Source: Hymenopus coronatus (taxonomy: Eukaryota > Arthropoda > Insecta > Mantodea > Hymenopodidae). From it: 64,000 nucleotides of DNA. Position 1 is the first letter of the stretch; each line of letters opens with the position of its first letter. Positions 33,431 to 45,600 of this stretch are shown here, in pieces. Made by a program: the position numbers and the translations under genes. The notes below the pieces were generated by a model. It ran no database searches. It saw only the letters and a list, made by a program, of their open reading frames with translations, and was not told where the DNA came from. The DNA is taken from positions 61,368,501 to 61,432,500 of the forward strand of contig CM060899.1 in NCBI GenBank assembly GCA_030762935.1, in the 5' to 3' direction.

Positions 33431-34942
33431 TTTTTTGCATTGTATTTCTTGATTGTCTGCATTTTAAGTCTTCTATTCAAGTATCTAATTGGAATAAAAG
33501 TCCTGGTTCCCACATAAAGACGAACACCTTCCTCCTTGACTTCTGGAAACTTGGAAAGAATGCATGAAAGAAGTGTTTTAATGACTTCTTAGCATGTTGA
33601 GATATTTGCAGCTCCATGAAAACTGCAGAAGATTACTTCGGATTGCCTTATTTTGCACAACCAATCCTGGGCAGGATATAATGGATTTGATCAAGGTCAC
33701 TGTGCTCACGTCAATTGCTTTATACTTGAAAGCAATATACCCTGCAAGGTATTTAAGTGCATCAGGTGTAACGTCTGGTTTCCAATGTCATCTTGTGCGT
33801 CTTAAATTAGCAGTTCTTGGTGAAGTTAATTGGCTGCCGCATTTTGAGCACATAATGATGAAACATTCTCCACAGTATATACCTGACTTTCAAGAAATTA
33901 ATATCAGATTCTGTCTCTTCCATTGCTATATTCAAAGTAGGGCAAGAGTGAACAGAACTGGGGCGTTTTCTGACTGGAGTTTCCTGTAAGAATCACTTCA
34001 TATGGTGTGGGGTTGTAAAATATTCTAAATCTGCGTATTTTAGAAAAGACATTTTCGAGGCAGTCCCGATTAAGAGTACATAACTGGCATCCATTCATAT
34101 GATATCCTGGAATAGTCCCCGAAGAGGTGATGGAAATAAGAAAGCCTTTTTGAAAAGGCTCAAGACTATTTCTTTTTCCAAATCTCACCACTGAGATGAC
34201 TGTTAATCGCTTCAGTGTGTTTTCCTGAGTGCGACGAAATAAACCATATCCACTTTTTACTTTCTGTGCACTATAGAGAAGCTATTGCATTCCACTCAAA
34301 AATTCGATACCGAGATTTCACCGGAAATACATGCTTTGGGTATTCCTGAATTCAGAAAAAGTCCATGTGTGTACGTGCATGTGTCGGTAGTTCACCTGCG
34401 GTGCCATAGGTAGTTAAAGCGGGCGTTAAACACTACCAAAAAAAAAAAAAAAATGTCGGTGGATAGCATAGCTCAAACACCAAAAGACCGTTACGTTTTC
34501 TTAGATTCATATCTGTTTCACATTGAGAGTTCACTATTTCCAGTTATTCTCTATGTATATCCTGTTCTACGGGTGCAAATACTGTCATCTAATGTCACTC
34601 TTTTCTTGGGTGATACATTTTCTAAAGTGGAAAATGCTCTTTTAATAATTTCCCTTTTTCCAACTCTCTGTTCTCGTTCGCCTTTATGAACTGAGCTTTG
34701 TTCCGCGTGCCAATGGAATATACATTGTGAAGGGACAGAATCTGGTAATCCTAAAAGTTGAACTTTTTAGATACCTTTAGGCAGAAAATGAACACCACAG
34801 ACTCTCGCAGTTTTAACGTTTATATTGTCTTTGCGTTTGCACCTTATTGCTTTCCCTCATCGCTAAGGAACGAATGAAATGTCACTTGCTTATTATTCCT
34901 ACCTGTACTTTTGCAAGTTGATACGTGCCCATGACTACTCAT
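33431..34942 (-). pseudogene. THAP / P-element-like transposase fossil, internally deleted (unit 2)
   Basis: On the minus strand from 34942 a THAP-like domain can be read across frameshifts: STCKSTGRNNKQVTFHSF, then CKRKDNINVKTARVCGVHFL (C...CxxH, with the RVCxxHF motif). The first zinc-binding Cys is not visible. After a basic linker, most of the transposase core is missing. The C-terminal part resumes at about 34160 with EPFQKGFLIS, LNRDCLENVFSKIR (34036-34077), DALKYLAGYIAFKYK (33713-33762) and, near 33480-33560, SKFPEV...LYVGTRTFIPIRYLNRR. These blocks, in this order, are those of P-element/THAP9-type transposases. Several frameshifts and stops and a family A fragment (34259-34385) break it. 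The whole locus is deleted from unit 1. Confidence 0.75.
34259..34385 (+). mobile_element. Family A 5'-end fragment inside the THAP-transposase fossil (unit 2)
   Basis: ACTTTCTGTGCACTATAGAG, TACCGAGATTTCACCGG and GTGTGTACGTGCATGTGTCGG, then unrelated sequence and a run of A at about 34438. Confidence 0.75.
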
Positions 34943-35628
34943 TCTAATAAAACCAAGCAAACCACTTAGAAATGAATACGTGAATTAGTAATCACTAACG
35001 TATTGAAGAAAGCAACCCAGAAACAGCAAAAATAACCACAATGTATTTTAAAGTACCTCAACAATACATGTGCTAAGCAGATGACAAAATAACAGCGTCC
35101 GCGAGGTGACGTCACGATAACAAGGAAACACATGGCACCTCGAGTCAAAATGCTGTGAATGGGCTACCTAATCAACTCTACCGCTGAATCCTTGCACTTG
35201 ACAGTTCGGGTGGTTTCGCGTAAGGTTGGCTATGCTGCCTTTGCGACATTGCCAGAGTAACTAGTAAACAAGAACAGCTGATTACAAATGTCTCTATCAT
35301 GTGCAAACATGAACATAAACAGTGTACATAGTAAATGAATGCCGATGAATAATGAAACTAATTCGCTATTATTGATGTTAATTGAAAATAACAGTGATAC
35401 TACAACGTATGTAGCATACATACGTATATCCGACAATATAGAACAAATTAATGCTAAATAGCTTGTTACAATGAGAGAAAGTGATTTTCACCGGTTTAGA
35501 ATTTTAGTGGCTGAATTTCATCGTCATTATCACCGTCGTCATCGTCACCAAGACACATTCGCTGATGAATCCGTCTGATACTTGTGCTTTTCGTATTATT
35601 TTGCGCATATGATTCACTTTCTTCTTCC
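34943..35628. other. Upstream region of the THAP-transposase fossil (unit 2)
   Basis: AT-rich with one CRE-like GTGACGTCAC in a CpG-rich tract (about 35096-35115), upstream of the fossil start on its own strand, so possibly its promoter. No ORF that I trust. A (CATCGT)-like repeat lies near 35518-35545. Confidence 0.45.
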
Positions 35629-35901
35629 GTCGCCCTCCGTGGTATAGTGGTTACCATGCTAACTCCATATACCCAAGGTCGCGGAATTTTTTCGGGTGTA
35701 AAAATCCTTAGCATGGCTTCCTTCGAAGGGAAGTAAAAGCCGTTGGTCCCGTGTCGTAGATTTACGGCACGTAAAAGAACCTCAAACCTGATAGAGAGGC
35801 CTCTGAGCAAAATTAAGCGGTCTTTGACGCCCAATTTAGAATGGAACGCTAAGAACCAGAGTAGTTAAATAGCGCCTATAAATAACCTGCAATTTCCATT
35901 T
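35629..35901 (+). mobile_element. tRNA-derived SINE, copy 2, B box deleted (unit 2)
   Basis: Same family as 30361-30666. The A-box-like part (TGGTATAGTGGTTA) is kept, but about 25 bp holding the B box are missing (GGTCGCGG joins AATTTTTTCGGG), so this copy should not recruit Pol III. Perfect 13-bp target duplication ACTTTCTTCTTCC at 35616-35628 and 35902-35914. Confidence 0.92.
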
Positions 35902-35914
35902 ACTTTCTTCTTCC

Positions 35915-36690
35915 ATAAAGCCATGTCGCTATCTTCCCGCGAAAGTGTATCCACCTCTACAATTGTAAAAGTCTTGTTATGTTCCCTCACGTAGAAACAC
36001 CAAAACACTATCAGCAAATATAAACAATAGCAAATAATACGTAGCTTGCGCAGAACAGCTTAACGCATGTGTTAGTTCACAAACTGAGCACGTGGTAAAA
36101 ATAGCCAGATATTGCAACGGTGTGGCCTCTAGATGCGTTTCGGATGTCTGACCGAATGGTTCAAAAAGTCAAACGGGTAAAGGTTTTCATCTGTTTTCAG
36201 CTGATGTACCAACTTAACTCCCAGCTGTCAAGTTCAAGGATTCAGCGGCGGGGGTATACCTTGAGTAAACTGCGTATTTTGCGTTTTCAGTTACTGTTAA
36301 TAAACTGCTACTCCTTCAAACAACTGATTTTGCTATCTGTTGGTAACACATATCGTATGTACCTAATAATGGTAGATTTTCCAGTTTTATAATCTCGGGT
36401 ATTCCCGAGATGAACTTTCCAGTCACCATATTTCAGTTTCACCGGAACTGTACCTGAGTTTAGATTTCATAGTTTATGTGTGCACTAGCGCGGCTTAATG
36501 GCAGATTCATAAACATTATTTGACTTATTGGCAAATGTGGAGTTGTCGAAAAGCAATTATTATGCTTAAGCACATTAAAAATTATGTAATTATATGGAAA
36601 CTTGTATAAGAATTTAATATTTAAACAGTGCACAAAACCATAGTGACAAAATGGCGGAATTGACGGCCAATCTAGAATTTAGACTTGGGG
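35915..36690. other. Stretch without recognised gene (unit 2)
   Basis: Includes the right breakpoint (36148) of the unit 1 deletion. No coding signal I trust. Confidence 0.5.
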
Positions 36691-37611
36691 CGATTCATGA
36701 ACATATCGTTCATATGAACGACTACAGGGAAAGAATCGTATGAATGGTGTCTATTTTGGCATGAATCGTCGTTCAAAAAAGAATCGCATGAATCGAAAAA
36801 ATCGTATGAGTCGAAAAGAATAGCATGAATCGTGTCAACCATAGCAGATATCGTCGTTCAAAAAGAATCGCAGATTTGAAGAATCGTGATCAGTATTGGG
36901 ATTTGTCTTTCTTTTGCTTACACCTTTCGAAGTACCAAACCGAATTTCGACGAAAACTGCCGAGTGCGCACGATGATGTGTACAGGGATTTATAACCATT
37001 TATTTTATTGTGAGAAAATAAATAGTGCTGAGGCTATGAAGATAAACATAAGAATATATAACAATATAAAATATACATAAGAAAACGAACATTGCTTAAA
37101 TTGCCACGAGCGTCGTTATATTGTTTAGGGATGAATTATTGTACACATGAAAGGCGCATTTACAACTGTTTTATATACACATATATTTATTTTTGCAGTA
37201 TCTTAAATATAACTAGCTCCACCATAATAGGTATAGGAACATACTATTCTAATACATTAAAATTCCCTCGAATATTCCCGAAGAAAATTATTCTGGGGAC
37301 TAGCGTTGCCTTATAATGACGCATTTACAAAAATTAAATAACTTATGGCGCGCACAACCAGTTGATGAGTAATTACTCTGCTTATTTACATTTCACATAT
37401 ACCGCCATGTAGTCGCAGTTAAGGTGTCAATTTTAGGGTTTAACAAACCTTTTTTTTTTCTCAAATAACGGAGGAGATTTTACCAAACATGCTTTATTCT
37501 AATTTCTGTATTATGCTTATGGACACCATATACTATAGCCATGTATGATGGTGACGATTAAAAATCGTGAACGACACGATAGCATGATTCATTCCTCATG
37601 AATGAACCGCT
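36691..37611. repeat. GAATCG/TGAACG-rich candidate element (unit 2)
   Basis: Same as 8021-8945. Here the right end reads CGTGAACGACACGATAGCAT and CTCATGAATGAACCGCTCGG, diverged from unit 1. Confidence 0.4.
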
Positions 37612-38142
37612 CGGCCTCACTTTTACACTTATTATACTAAGCTCAGAGTGCATATTCCACCTACCAGTGGACTAATAAGGAGCACACCTGCATGTATGTG
37701 TGCTCCTGTTCTAAAAATTCCAATCAATATGAAGTTCATTTGTTTTCGTGCCAACATAGATATAACTTTGCATTGTGCAGTTATACTTATAACTGTTGAG
37801 TTTAGATGCTCCAGTTCATAATTCCTTTGCAATATTATCTGTTCTTACGGTATAACAATCATGTAGATAATTACATAAGTTGTAAATAAATGGCTTAATA
37901 ACAAAACGATATAATGAATTTCGATTATGCATCAGCTTATAAAAGTTTTGTTTCTTTTCTTAATACATCAAATGTTAATACCTGTGCTGTTATCTATACG
38001 GCAACAGAGTGAAATAGTTCTGGTCTGGATTAGTAGATGGCGTTAACGCAGACTGTTATAGACAAGTGATGAGAGTATTCGACTGCAGAATATCGATGTA
38101 TTCAATTCTTGCTTCTTCTCGAGATATTTCAAAACCTGATTA
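37612..38142. other. AT-rich stretch (unit 2)
   Basis: A short palindrome-like GAGCACACCTGCATG / CATGTATGTGTGCTC lies at about 37680-37710. No gene recognised. Confidence 0.45.
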
Positions 38143-38335
38143 CTGTATTTGAACAATTGAATACAATTGAATGGGATCAAGTACACGGTTCTCGATTGTG
38201 AATGTTGTATTCAAATGTTGCACTCGGATAGGTGCAGGTGCACCGAACTGAATCGAGATCCAGTCTCCAGATGGTGCTGGCATAGCTACACCTAAATGTA
38301 GCTCATCAATACGCTTGGACACTTGCTAGGAAGAG
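38143..38335 (-). other. Candidate host-gene exon fragment (unit 2)
   Basis: Acceptor-like CTCTTCCTAG, then an open frame of about 63 codons: QVSKRIDELHLGVAMPA, SGDWISIQFGAPAPIRVQHL, ENRVLDPIQL, ending at TAA near 38140. Identical frame in unit 3. I do not recognise the protein, and no convincing 5' splice site follows. Confidence 0.38.
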
Positions 38336-38998
38336 CGCATGAGTGTGCTCATTGATAATAAACAGCTTGACTCATGAATAATTCTTTTTATTTTGTAAAA
38401 GAAATGTCGCTTATTCACATCCTATAGTTTATAACATTTTACGTTGTTCATTGTCAATGTGTATAGCGCATGATAACACGCAGAGAATGTACAAAATTAA
38501 AACTAAGTACGCACGTGTTAAATATTATACCTTAACATTTCTGTGTTCAAACAAAATGGTTTCCTGTCATGATTATTTTTCGAATCACTGCAACATAGCG
38601 TCCACACATACAAATTACAACAATTAAAGTCATGTGCGCAGCATTGAATTGTTTAGGAATAAAAGGTCCAAAGCAGTACTACAGGGTCATTATTTTATAT
38701 GGTAACCCACCCGCGCGCTGTCTAACAATGCGCGAGAGAGCCGGGAGTTGCCGGGAAAACTAAACGGGCAGAGGCGGACTACAAACCTTACCTTATATTA
38801 GATGTTGGGAATGTTTATCCTTTTCCTCTCAAATAAGCATCGTAACTCTTAAAAATGTTGTCAGTCACTCGCTGGAGCCCAGTATCGACTGTGGTTAGTA
38901 TTCACATGCCATTTAAGTAAAATCAAGATTCGTCATAGTAAAACAAAATATGTGAGTTAATGAAGCCTCTTTCTACTATTTGAAAAAACAAACAAAAA
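38336..38998. other. Stretch without recognised gene (unit 2)
   Basis: Same content as 9672-10354, including the CGCGCGCTGTCTAAC tract. Confidence 0.5.
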
Positions 38999-39397
38999 AC
39001 AATGGCAATAATTCTCACGTTTACCGGGGTTATTTGCTTTTAATGCTTGCACTCGTGCGCAGTTTCAACAGACGTGTGGTATTTCTAGTAGAAGATGGAG
39101 ATACACGTGCTTGCTGCGCTAATTTGTTCAGCTATTTTCGAGGCGAAAGGTTCAAAGTGGCACCAATTTCATCCAGTTTATTTTCCTTTGATACTGACCT
39201 TCTCCTAGAATGTTTGTTGTCCAACACTGAACCCTAGCTTCAAATTTATTAACGACCGCGTCTACAGTTTTTCTTGCAGATGGCACAGAGTATGTAAACT
39301 TTTCAGCAAACTCCCTGCGAACACGGCGAGCAGATTTATGCTTAAAGTAAACATTATAAACACACACGCGTTCTTCCACAGTCAAGTGACGCACCAT
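38999..39397 (-). pseudogene. Mariner-like transposase N-terminal region (unit 2)
   Basis: MVRHLTVEERV start at 39395-39397. A one-base deletion after VNKFEA (39232 area) puts the following residues out of frame, as in unit 1, and an in-frame TAG equivalent lies at 39132-39134. Confidence 0.75.
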
Positions 39398-39477
39398 GTT
39401 TACTGCAGCGGCAGAATCACCTGACTCGTAGAATTCTAAACGAAACGTGAGATTTTTGAATCTCTATATCTAAAGCT

Positions 39478-40748
39478 GGTAGTTTTTATTGCCCATCAGT
39501 ATTGTAAATGGTTTGGGGATTGATAGGCTAAATGAGGTAATCCAATCGCGCTTGAACGTTGTAGTGTATTAAGATTATAGTTTATGAGCAATCAGACCAG
39601 ACCAGAGCAATTGGCAGGCTGAGGGCAGCCCGAGGTGTGATAGACGTGTCCCTGTTCTCGGAGAGAACTTAACCACGTTCTGACGGGATTGTGGGTTTTT
39701 GCAGGATGGCGGGTGAGTGTTAGGGTTGTGGAGTGACGGGAGGTGGCAAGTGCTGCCCCTAGCCGGTTGTGTATGATGGTGCAACGGCCCTTGTGCACCG
39801 CTGGTGTGTGTTTATCAAAATGTTTGTTTTGAGGTTTTAATTTTGAATCCAAGCAACTCTTGAAGGCTTATAAGGAGCTTAGCCGTAGCAGCTGTTGGAG
39901 GTGCTCCTTCGTTACCGGGGATGCCCGCAAGCCATGCGGGGAAGCCGGTATCGCCTGAAGCGGCGGTTTGTGGGTTTGTAATCCCCAAGAGACCTAACGA
40001 GGGCGCTCCGATGGAATGGTAACCCTTCGTTGAATTTTGTTGCCCGACGCCTAATCTCGTCCTCCAGGTATGGTAGACCAGAGGCTTCGTGCAGGAGTCT
40101 CGTTGGAAAGCCACGAGGCACAGAATAGATAGCCCGAAGACATTTATTCTGTACCCGCTGAAGCAACAGCAGACTGGAGTCTGCCGCCATGCCCCAGATC
40201 TCACAGGCGTAGATTAGCAAGGGGACTATGAGAGCCCTCAAAAGGCGCAACTTAAGGGGAACCGGCATCGTGGACTTCAGCATCGGGTACAAGGAGGCCG
40301 TAGCCCCACGACCCCGACACCTCAGTTCCCCGATGTGCTCCCCAAAAGTCACGCCCCTGTCAAGCTTCACCCCCAAGTAGGTGATGGTGTTCGTCCACGG
40401 TATCCTTCGATTGAGGTACGTGAATGTAGGGAAGTTTGCGGGAAAGCGGCGATTGGTGAAGAGGATAGCGTGGCTTTTCTCCGGATTGTGGACAACCGCT
40501 AACGCCCGCACCATTCTTGGATGAGGCGGAGGTGTCTCTGAATGGGGTTGAAGGCTCTGCGTGGATGTCTGTACAGAATAACAGCACGTCATCAGCATAC
40601 TGGGATATGTTGACTTGCTGCACTATTAGTGGGTCGGCCATGTAGACGCTAATGAGCGTGGGGTAAAGTACAAAGCCTTCGGGAACTCCGCCTCTTATTG
40701 GCCTATATGTTGATTTATATCCCTCAACTGAAATATCAAAAGATCTGT
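39478..40748 (-). pseudogene. Jockey-like RT fragment (unit 2)
   Basis: YADD at 40588-40599; motif B appears as GGVPEGFVLYPTLISVYM. A two-base loss just before NPEKSHAILF shifts the frame, but from there a 228-codon frame reads through TYLGVKLDRGVTFGEHIGEL and LIYACEIWGM to the C-terminus. Upstream homology stops at RSFDIS, at the AGATCTGT boundary (40741-40748). Confidence 0.85.
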
Positions 40749-41317
40749 ACAATGTTAGTACATCAGCAATTAATACCACAAATTGAATAGTTTTAACAAA
40801 TCATTTGGTACACTCTATGCGCACTATTTATGAACCACAGTTTACCAATGTATTTAAAAGTACAAAAATGTCATACAAATATGTAAAGTCTATAAATCAA
40901 ATGTGTAATATTGCTCGAATTCTAGTCTCGTTAAACAATATTTTATCTTCTTTATCCAATAATCTACAAACACACATGGAGTACCATCTATTGACGACAC
41001 TATTACACATAGTTCTGTTCAGTATTCCCAGTTGGCTCTATGTATCAAATTACCCCAGTTGTACTAGATGACAGCAATGGTCGACATGTGTTTGCACTGC
41101 CATCTGGAAACGTTGTGTAGAACTATATGAAATCGTTTCCTTCATCCCCGTCAAACTCCATTGAATTGAACTCGCATACATTTCCGTTTATCTGACTTAT
41201 GAGTAGAGCCCGGATGTTTAGGCATTTATTTTAGATAATATAGGCACTAAAAATAGTAAACTAGGCAGTGAAATAGGAATTTATTAATCATGGAAACGCC
41301 ACAACCAGATGTTTTTT
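40749..41317. other. Inter-element stretch with the CR1 empty site (unit 2)
   Basis: TTTACCAATGTATTTAAAAG (40841-40860) is the uninterrupted target. CTGCCATCT at 41098-41106; its partner word is mutated to AGATGACAG here. Confidence 0.6.
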
Positions 41318-42199
41318 ACTTTCTCTAGCCCCATATGTACAATGTACATAGGGATGGAGAAGTATTATATTCCACCCAAAAATTTGATACCGAGATTTCA
41401 CCGGATATACATGTTTTAGGACACCCTGTATTAAAAAAAAAACATTTTGAGAAACAGGTCCGTATATGTGTGTGTGTCCGTGAACACGATAACTAAAAAC
41501 GAAAAGTAGCTAAAATACCAAACTGGGTATTTAAGTTTAGTATCATCCAAGGATGCGACACGAAGATTTCGAGAAAAATCCCCTCACCCCAAACTACCCT
41601 TTACATGGAACTTTTTTCGAAAATTTTGATTTTCTTAAAAATGGCTATGACGATTTTGATTAAAATATTATGTATTAAAGATATCTACCTAACAAATAAA
41701 ATGTATATCTTGAATTTTCTGGGAATAGCTTCTGAAGACCTGTTTATTCTGAATGGATTTTGCTTAATTTAGCTTAACTAGTAAACCGTAAGAGATAGAC
41801 AAAAACTTACTACACAAAACATGTAGGTCTTGTTAAAATACACAAGTTATACATTTTTCTCGTGGAGCTTACCGTTTTCGAGGTATTCATTGTTATTAGT
41901 TTGAGTTGTGAAGTACTTAAACTTTTCTCAGACGGGAGTGTCCGATTTTCTTTTGTTCTACTCCTGGCCAAGAAAAGAAGCGATTTGTAATGACAATCGC
42001 ATAACGACAGCTTAAAAAACATTTGCCTATTGGTTTAGCCTAGTGTATTCCCTTATTTTCTTCTTAGTTATACGGAACTAAATAATAACATTGTGCTAAT
42101 GAGTACCACGATTAGCAAGGTGCAGAGAGAAGATGAATCTTATGTATGAAGTTCCTAGAACAGCTAGAGAAAGTCATGTGAGTGTAACACATCAGATTT
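41318..42199 (+). mobile_element. Family A forward copy (unit 2)
   Basis: Same locus as 21224-22148, with a short GT run (about four repeats). Confidence 0.85.
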
Positions 42200-42206
42200 T
42201 CAGTTG

Positions 42207-42470
42207 TCAACTGACATAGAGAGAAGGTTTTTTAATGCTGGAAAAAGCCTTACTCAGATCCAGAGAAAACTGAAATTGTTTCCTAGTTGTGGCAAACGCT
42301 GTTGATATTAAACAGAGCTTCTTCAGCCCGTCCATTTTAGTAATTCCAGTCTTATGCTTCGCTGTTGCAAGTATAAAATACCTTTTCTCATGGTTAATTG
42401 TTTTTTCACAAACTTTGCACATCAGAACAGATAGCGTATCTGAACCGAATTCGCGGACATAACCATGCAC
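42207..42470 (-). pseudogene. CGGBP1-like zinc-finger fragment (unit 2)
   Basis: VHGYVREFGSDTLSVLMCKVC then EKTINHEKRYFI, ATAKHKTG and RKQFQFSLDLSKAFSSI. A nine-base deletion before ATAKH removes residues around the first expected His. Confidence 0.6.
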
Positions 42471-43229
42471 TTTACTACTTAACTGTGCACTCGCTTTCGG
42501 CAGTAATCAGGAAAACAGCAGATGGAGTTGTTTGATACAAGTTCAGTGTCAAACTAACAGACTCTACTTGCTGAGGCCTGAGTGTGTGTACTTTCCTTCA
42601 GAGATCGAGAAAACCCGACTGTGTATTGTCTGAGAAGATTAGAGAGTTGGAAGTGCGCAACAACGGGAGTGGAGAAAAAGCTAACTTGGCAGAGCTACCT
42701 GACTTGAAAAAGGATGAGGGAGACGAACAATACAAATTTTACAAGAGACACTTGCAAACATGCATTCCTTACTACACCCTCCACGTGGTACCTTCTTTCG
42801 CTGGTAAACTCCGAAGTAACCCATTATACTGTTCAAACACTTCTTGGAAATATATGTAAACCAATTAGCATATCCAACAATTTGTATTTAAATAGTTACA
42901 TATTACAAACTGTCTAAAATAGCATAAGGTTTTTGGGATTTTAAATGTCTGTTTTATAGAGAACATTAAATGCAGTTCCTCAGTTTTTGTACATGCATTT
43001 ATTTTCTCTATCATTACAACAATAAATAGAAGTCTACATGTATATGGAATAGCGAAACCAGAAAAATATCAAGGTGTGTTGTTTTGTCAAGGGATTAATT
43101 TTTCTAAATTATCTGTATAAAATCAAATATTAGATATGAATTAATTAGTTGAAATATTTTTAAAAATCTAGTTTTATATTCACAGATTCGTTGCAGTAAT
43201 TGGAATACCATTATGAAACTTTTATTATT
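42471..43229. other. Stretch with unrecognised open frame (unit 2)
   Basis: Frame 42584-42859 corresponds to 22541-22816; not recognised. Confidence 0.4.
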
Positions 43230-43316
43230 ACTTTCTCTACACGTACTTTGTACATAGTGTATAGAGAAGGTATTGTATTCCACCCAAAAATTCAATACCG
43301 AGATTTTACCGGAAAA
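43230..43316 (+). mobile_element. Family A 5'-end fragment (unit 2)
   Basis: Same truncated piece as 23187-23275. Confidence 0.8.
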
Positions 43317-44651
43317 TGTTTGAGGAAATTATAACTATTATTCAGTGAAGTTATTGTTATTAAAAACAGAAGGCAAGAAATAATACATAGTGTAGTAAAA
43401 AAAAAAAAGAAATTAAGTTGAAAAAATATTTTAAAAAGTCGAGTTTATATTAATAGATTAAGTTGTAGTAATCTGAACTATAAATAGATTTTGCTACGAC
43501 TTTATAAATTTTCTTTTAGCAATGGGGTAGGTTCCAATCCCCAACTTCCCCTACCTACGTATCTGAATAGGAATTTGCCAGCTCTGGTATTATTTTTTTT
43601 TTATAAAAGTAATAAATGTGCATTTTTCTATGGTAACCAATATTTCCTTTATCCTTTACATTTGGTAAATAATATATGTAATATAAAGAGAATTAGGTAA
43701 CACATGACAAATTATTTACAATAGCACTAAAAGTTGAAAAATTAATAAACAAAAGATTGCAAATAGTATCCACAGTGTAAGATGGCCATAAAAAAAATAC
43801 ACAGAGTAATGATACGTATTTCTATATTTAGACACGCCCAGGAAGGCTATGGTTGTAGTTCTACAAAATTACGCCTAATAGCAACTATAACTCTGCCATC
43901 GGTTTAATAAGAAATCCTATAAAATAATATTTTCAGGCATGTTGCTTCAATAATGTGAAGAGTATATCCACTATTGAAATATTTTATAACTCTCCTGTAT
44001 TGTTAGAAAGTGTGAGTTGCGGACATTTTATATTAGTAGTGCGAAATTATTTGCTTACGCTGAACTTACACGTATGCAGCCATAATTAATATTTTACTTG
44101 CATTCTGAATTATTGGTTAGCAGATAATATTCTCAACACCTAATGTCCTCAATATATTATTGAAATTCATCTAATGCATGCCACTATTCGACTCATATCC
44201 TTTTTAAAATTTTGTTTTTAATTGCATTAAAGTTGTTCAAAATGAAAAGCGGCCATTTTGCACAAAAAGAATACGTAAAATGTGCAGACGTGTCGCATTT
44301 ACCAAGGTTCAAGACAATTTTTCTATACTGTTTACCTTTTCCTCTATTTTTGGGTGCCTTACAGTACTAAAAATCAATTTTATCATAAATGAATCATATT
44401 GGAGCTGTGCTATCCGTTTCATGTTTAATTTGAAGTACATTACTTTGATTTATCCTGTAGATCGAGAAACTAATTCAGTTCCATAAATCGAGAATATATT
44501 TAATAAGCCTAAGCTTGCACAAGTAATTAGTGGGCGTATAAAGAAAATGCATTTTTATTCTTAATTTTTTAAGATATCTTCGACATATAGTGTTTAATAT
44601 TTTATTAATATAAATTCATGATGAAATATGATAAATATTTAAGATATTCAT
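43317..44651. other. AT-rich end of unit 2
   Basis: Nothing recognised. Confidence 0.5.
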
Positions 44652-45298
44652 TAGTGAACCGCCGTAAATAACGTTTTTTTCATTTAGAGAATCCAGTTTC
44701 ACAGATATTTATTTATTTTATTACTTTTAAAAATCAGTTTGACCGATGCAAGTGAAAACATTCTTCTGTGTATTACTTAAAAAAAGAGCACAAAATAACG
44801 AATTTCTGCCATTTATACGTCAATGGAATCTCTTTCAGAAATAAAATTGCAAAGCAATGCTCGGTATTTCAAAATAGAGTAACTTTTACACACTTTATCA
44901 AGTGAAAAATATTTGCAAGGCGAAATATTTTATCGAGTCGGCGTATCCGGCCACAAGAGGTATTTGTTTAGAAAGCTCTCAGTAGATGTCACTCACACCT
45001 AAACAATGTATGGAAACATCAGAAGCACTAAAATCTCTTCAACGTTTCTGCCATCTATAGCAAAAATTTCCAACTGCAACTCCTAATAACATCTATGTAA
45101 TAACCCAACGAGTAATTGCCCGAAAATGTTTCGCTTAGTCGCAGATAGGTGGCTGTGTGGTACGTTGCGCGGAAATTTTAGAATATGTATGTTCAATTAC
45201 AAGGACTGTTTTTTTTTTCAACCTCCGATAGACTATAAACAAAAGACAAGTTCATAGAAAACAATTATTTTATTACTAAAAGTTTTGTACACGTATGG

Positions 45299-45434
45299 TT
45301 ACTTTTCAACATAATCACCGACAAGATTGAGGCCTTTATCGTACCTGTGCACAAACTTTGCAATACCCGCTTCAAAAAATGTTGCTGCCAATGATTTCAA
45401 ATGAACATTGACGTTGTTTTGAAGATTTTGCAAT
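45299..45434 (-). pseudogene. Mariner-like transposase, C-terminal fragment (unit 3)
   Basis: Frame ends AKFVHRYDK then LNLVGDYVEK-like sequence before the stop at 45299-45301. Changes near 45325-45335 (CGACAAGATTGAGGCC) alter the otherwise conserved DKCLNLFG block, so this copy is the most diverged. Confidence 0.7.
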
Positions 45435-45600
45435 TAGAGAGGGTCCTGAATACGTTAAATTAACCGTCCCATTCTTAATATACTTTCTCATTGTTGCTCC
45501 TTAATCAGTGAACTCTAGAATTAAAACGAGAGGACACATTCTCAATATATTCTTTACAGCATTCATACACTCTGTGTTACTTTTAATTACACAAATAACA

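Larger units (their letters stand above)
24634..44651 (+). repeat. Tandem unit 2 of the ~20 kb macrosatellite
   Basis: This is a complete unit of 20018 bp, measured from the TAGTGAACCGCCG landmark to its next occurrence. It is collinear with unit 3 throughout. It differs from unit 3 by scattered substitutions and short indels, for example a run of 31 T at 29690 against 7 T at 49732, and an 18-bp gap near 33675. It holds two SINEs and a THAP-transposase fossil that unit 1 does not. Confidence 0.95.
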
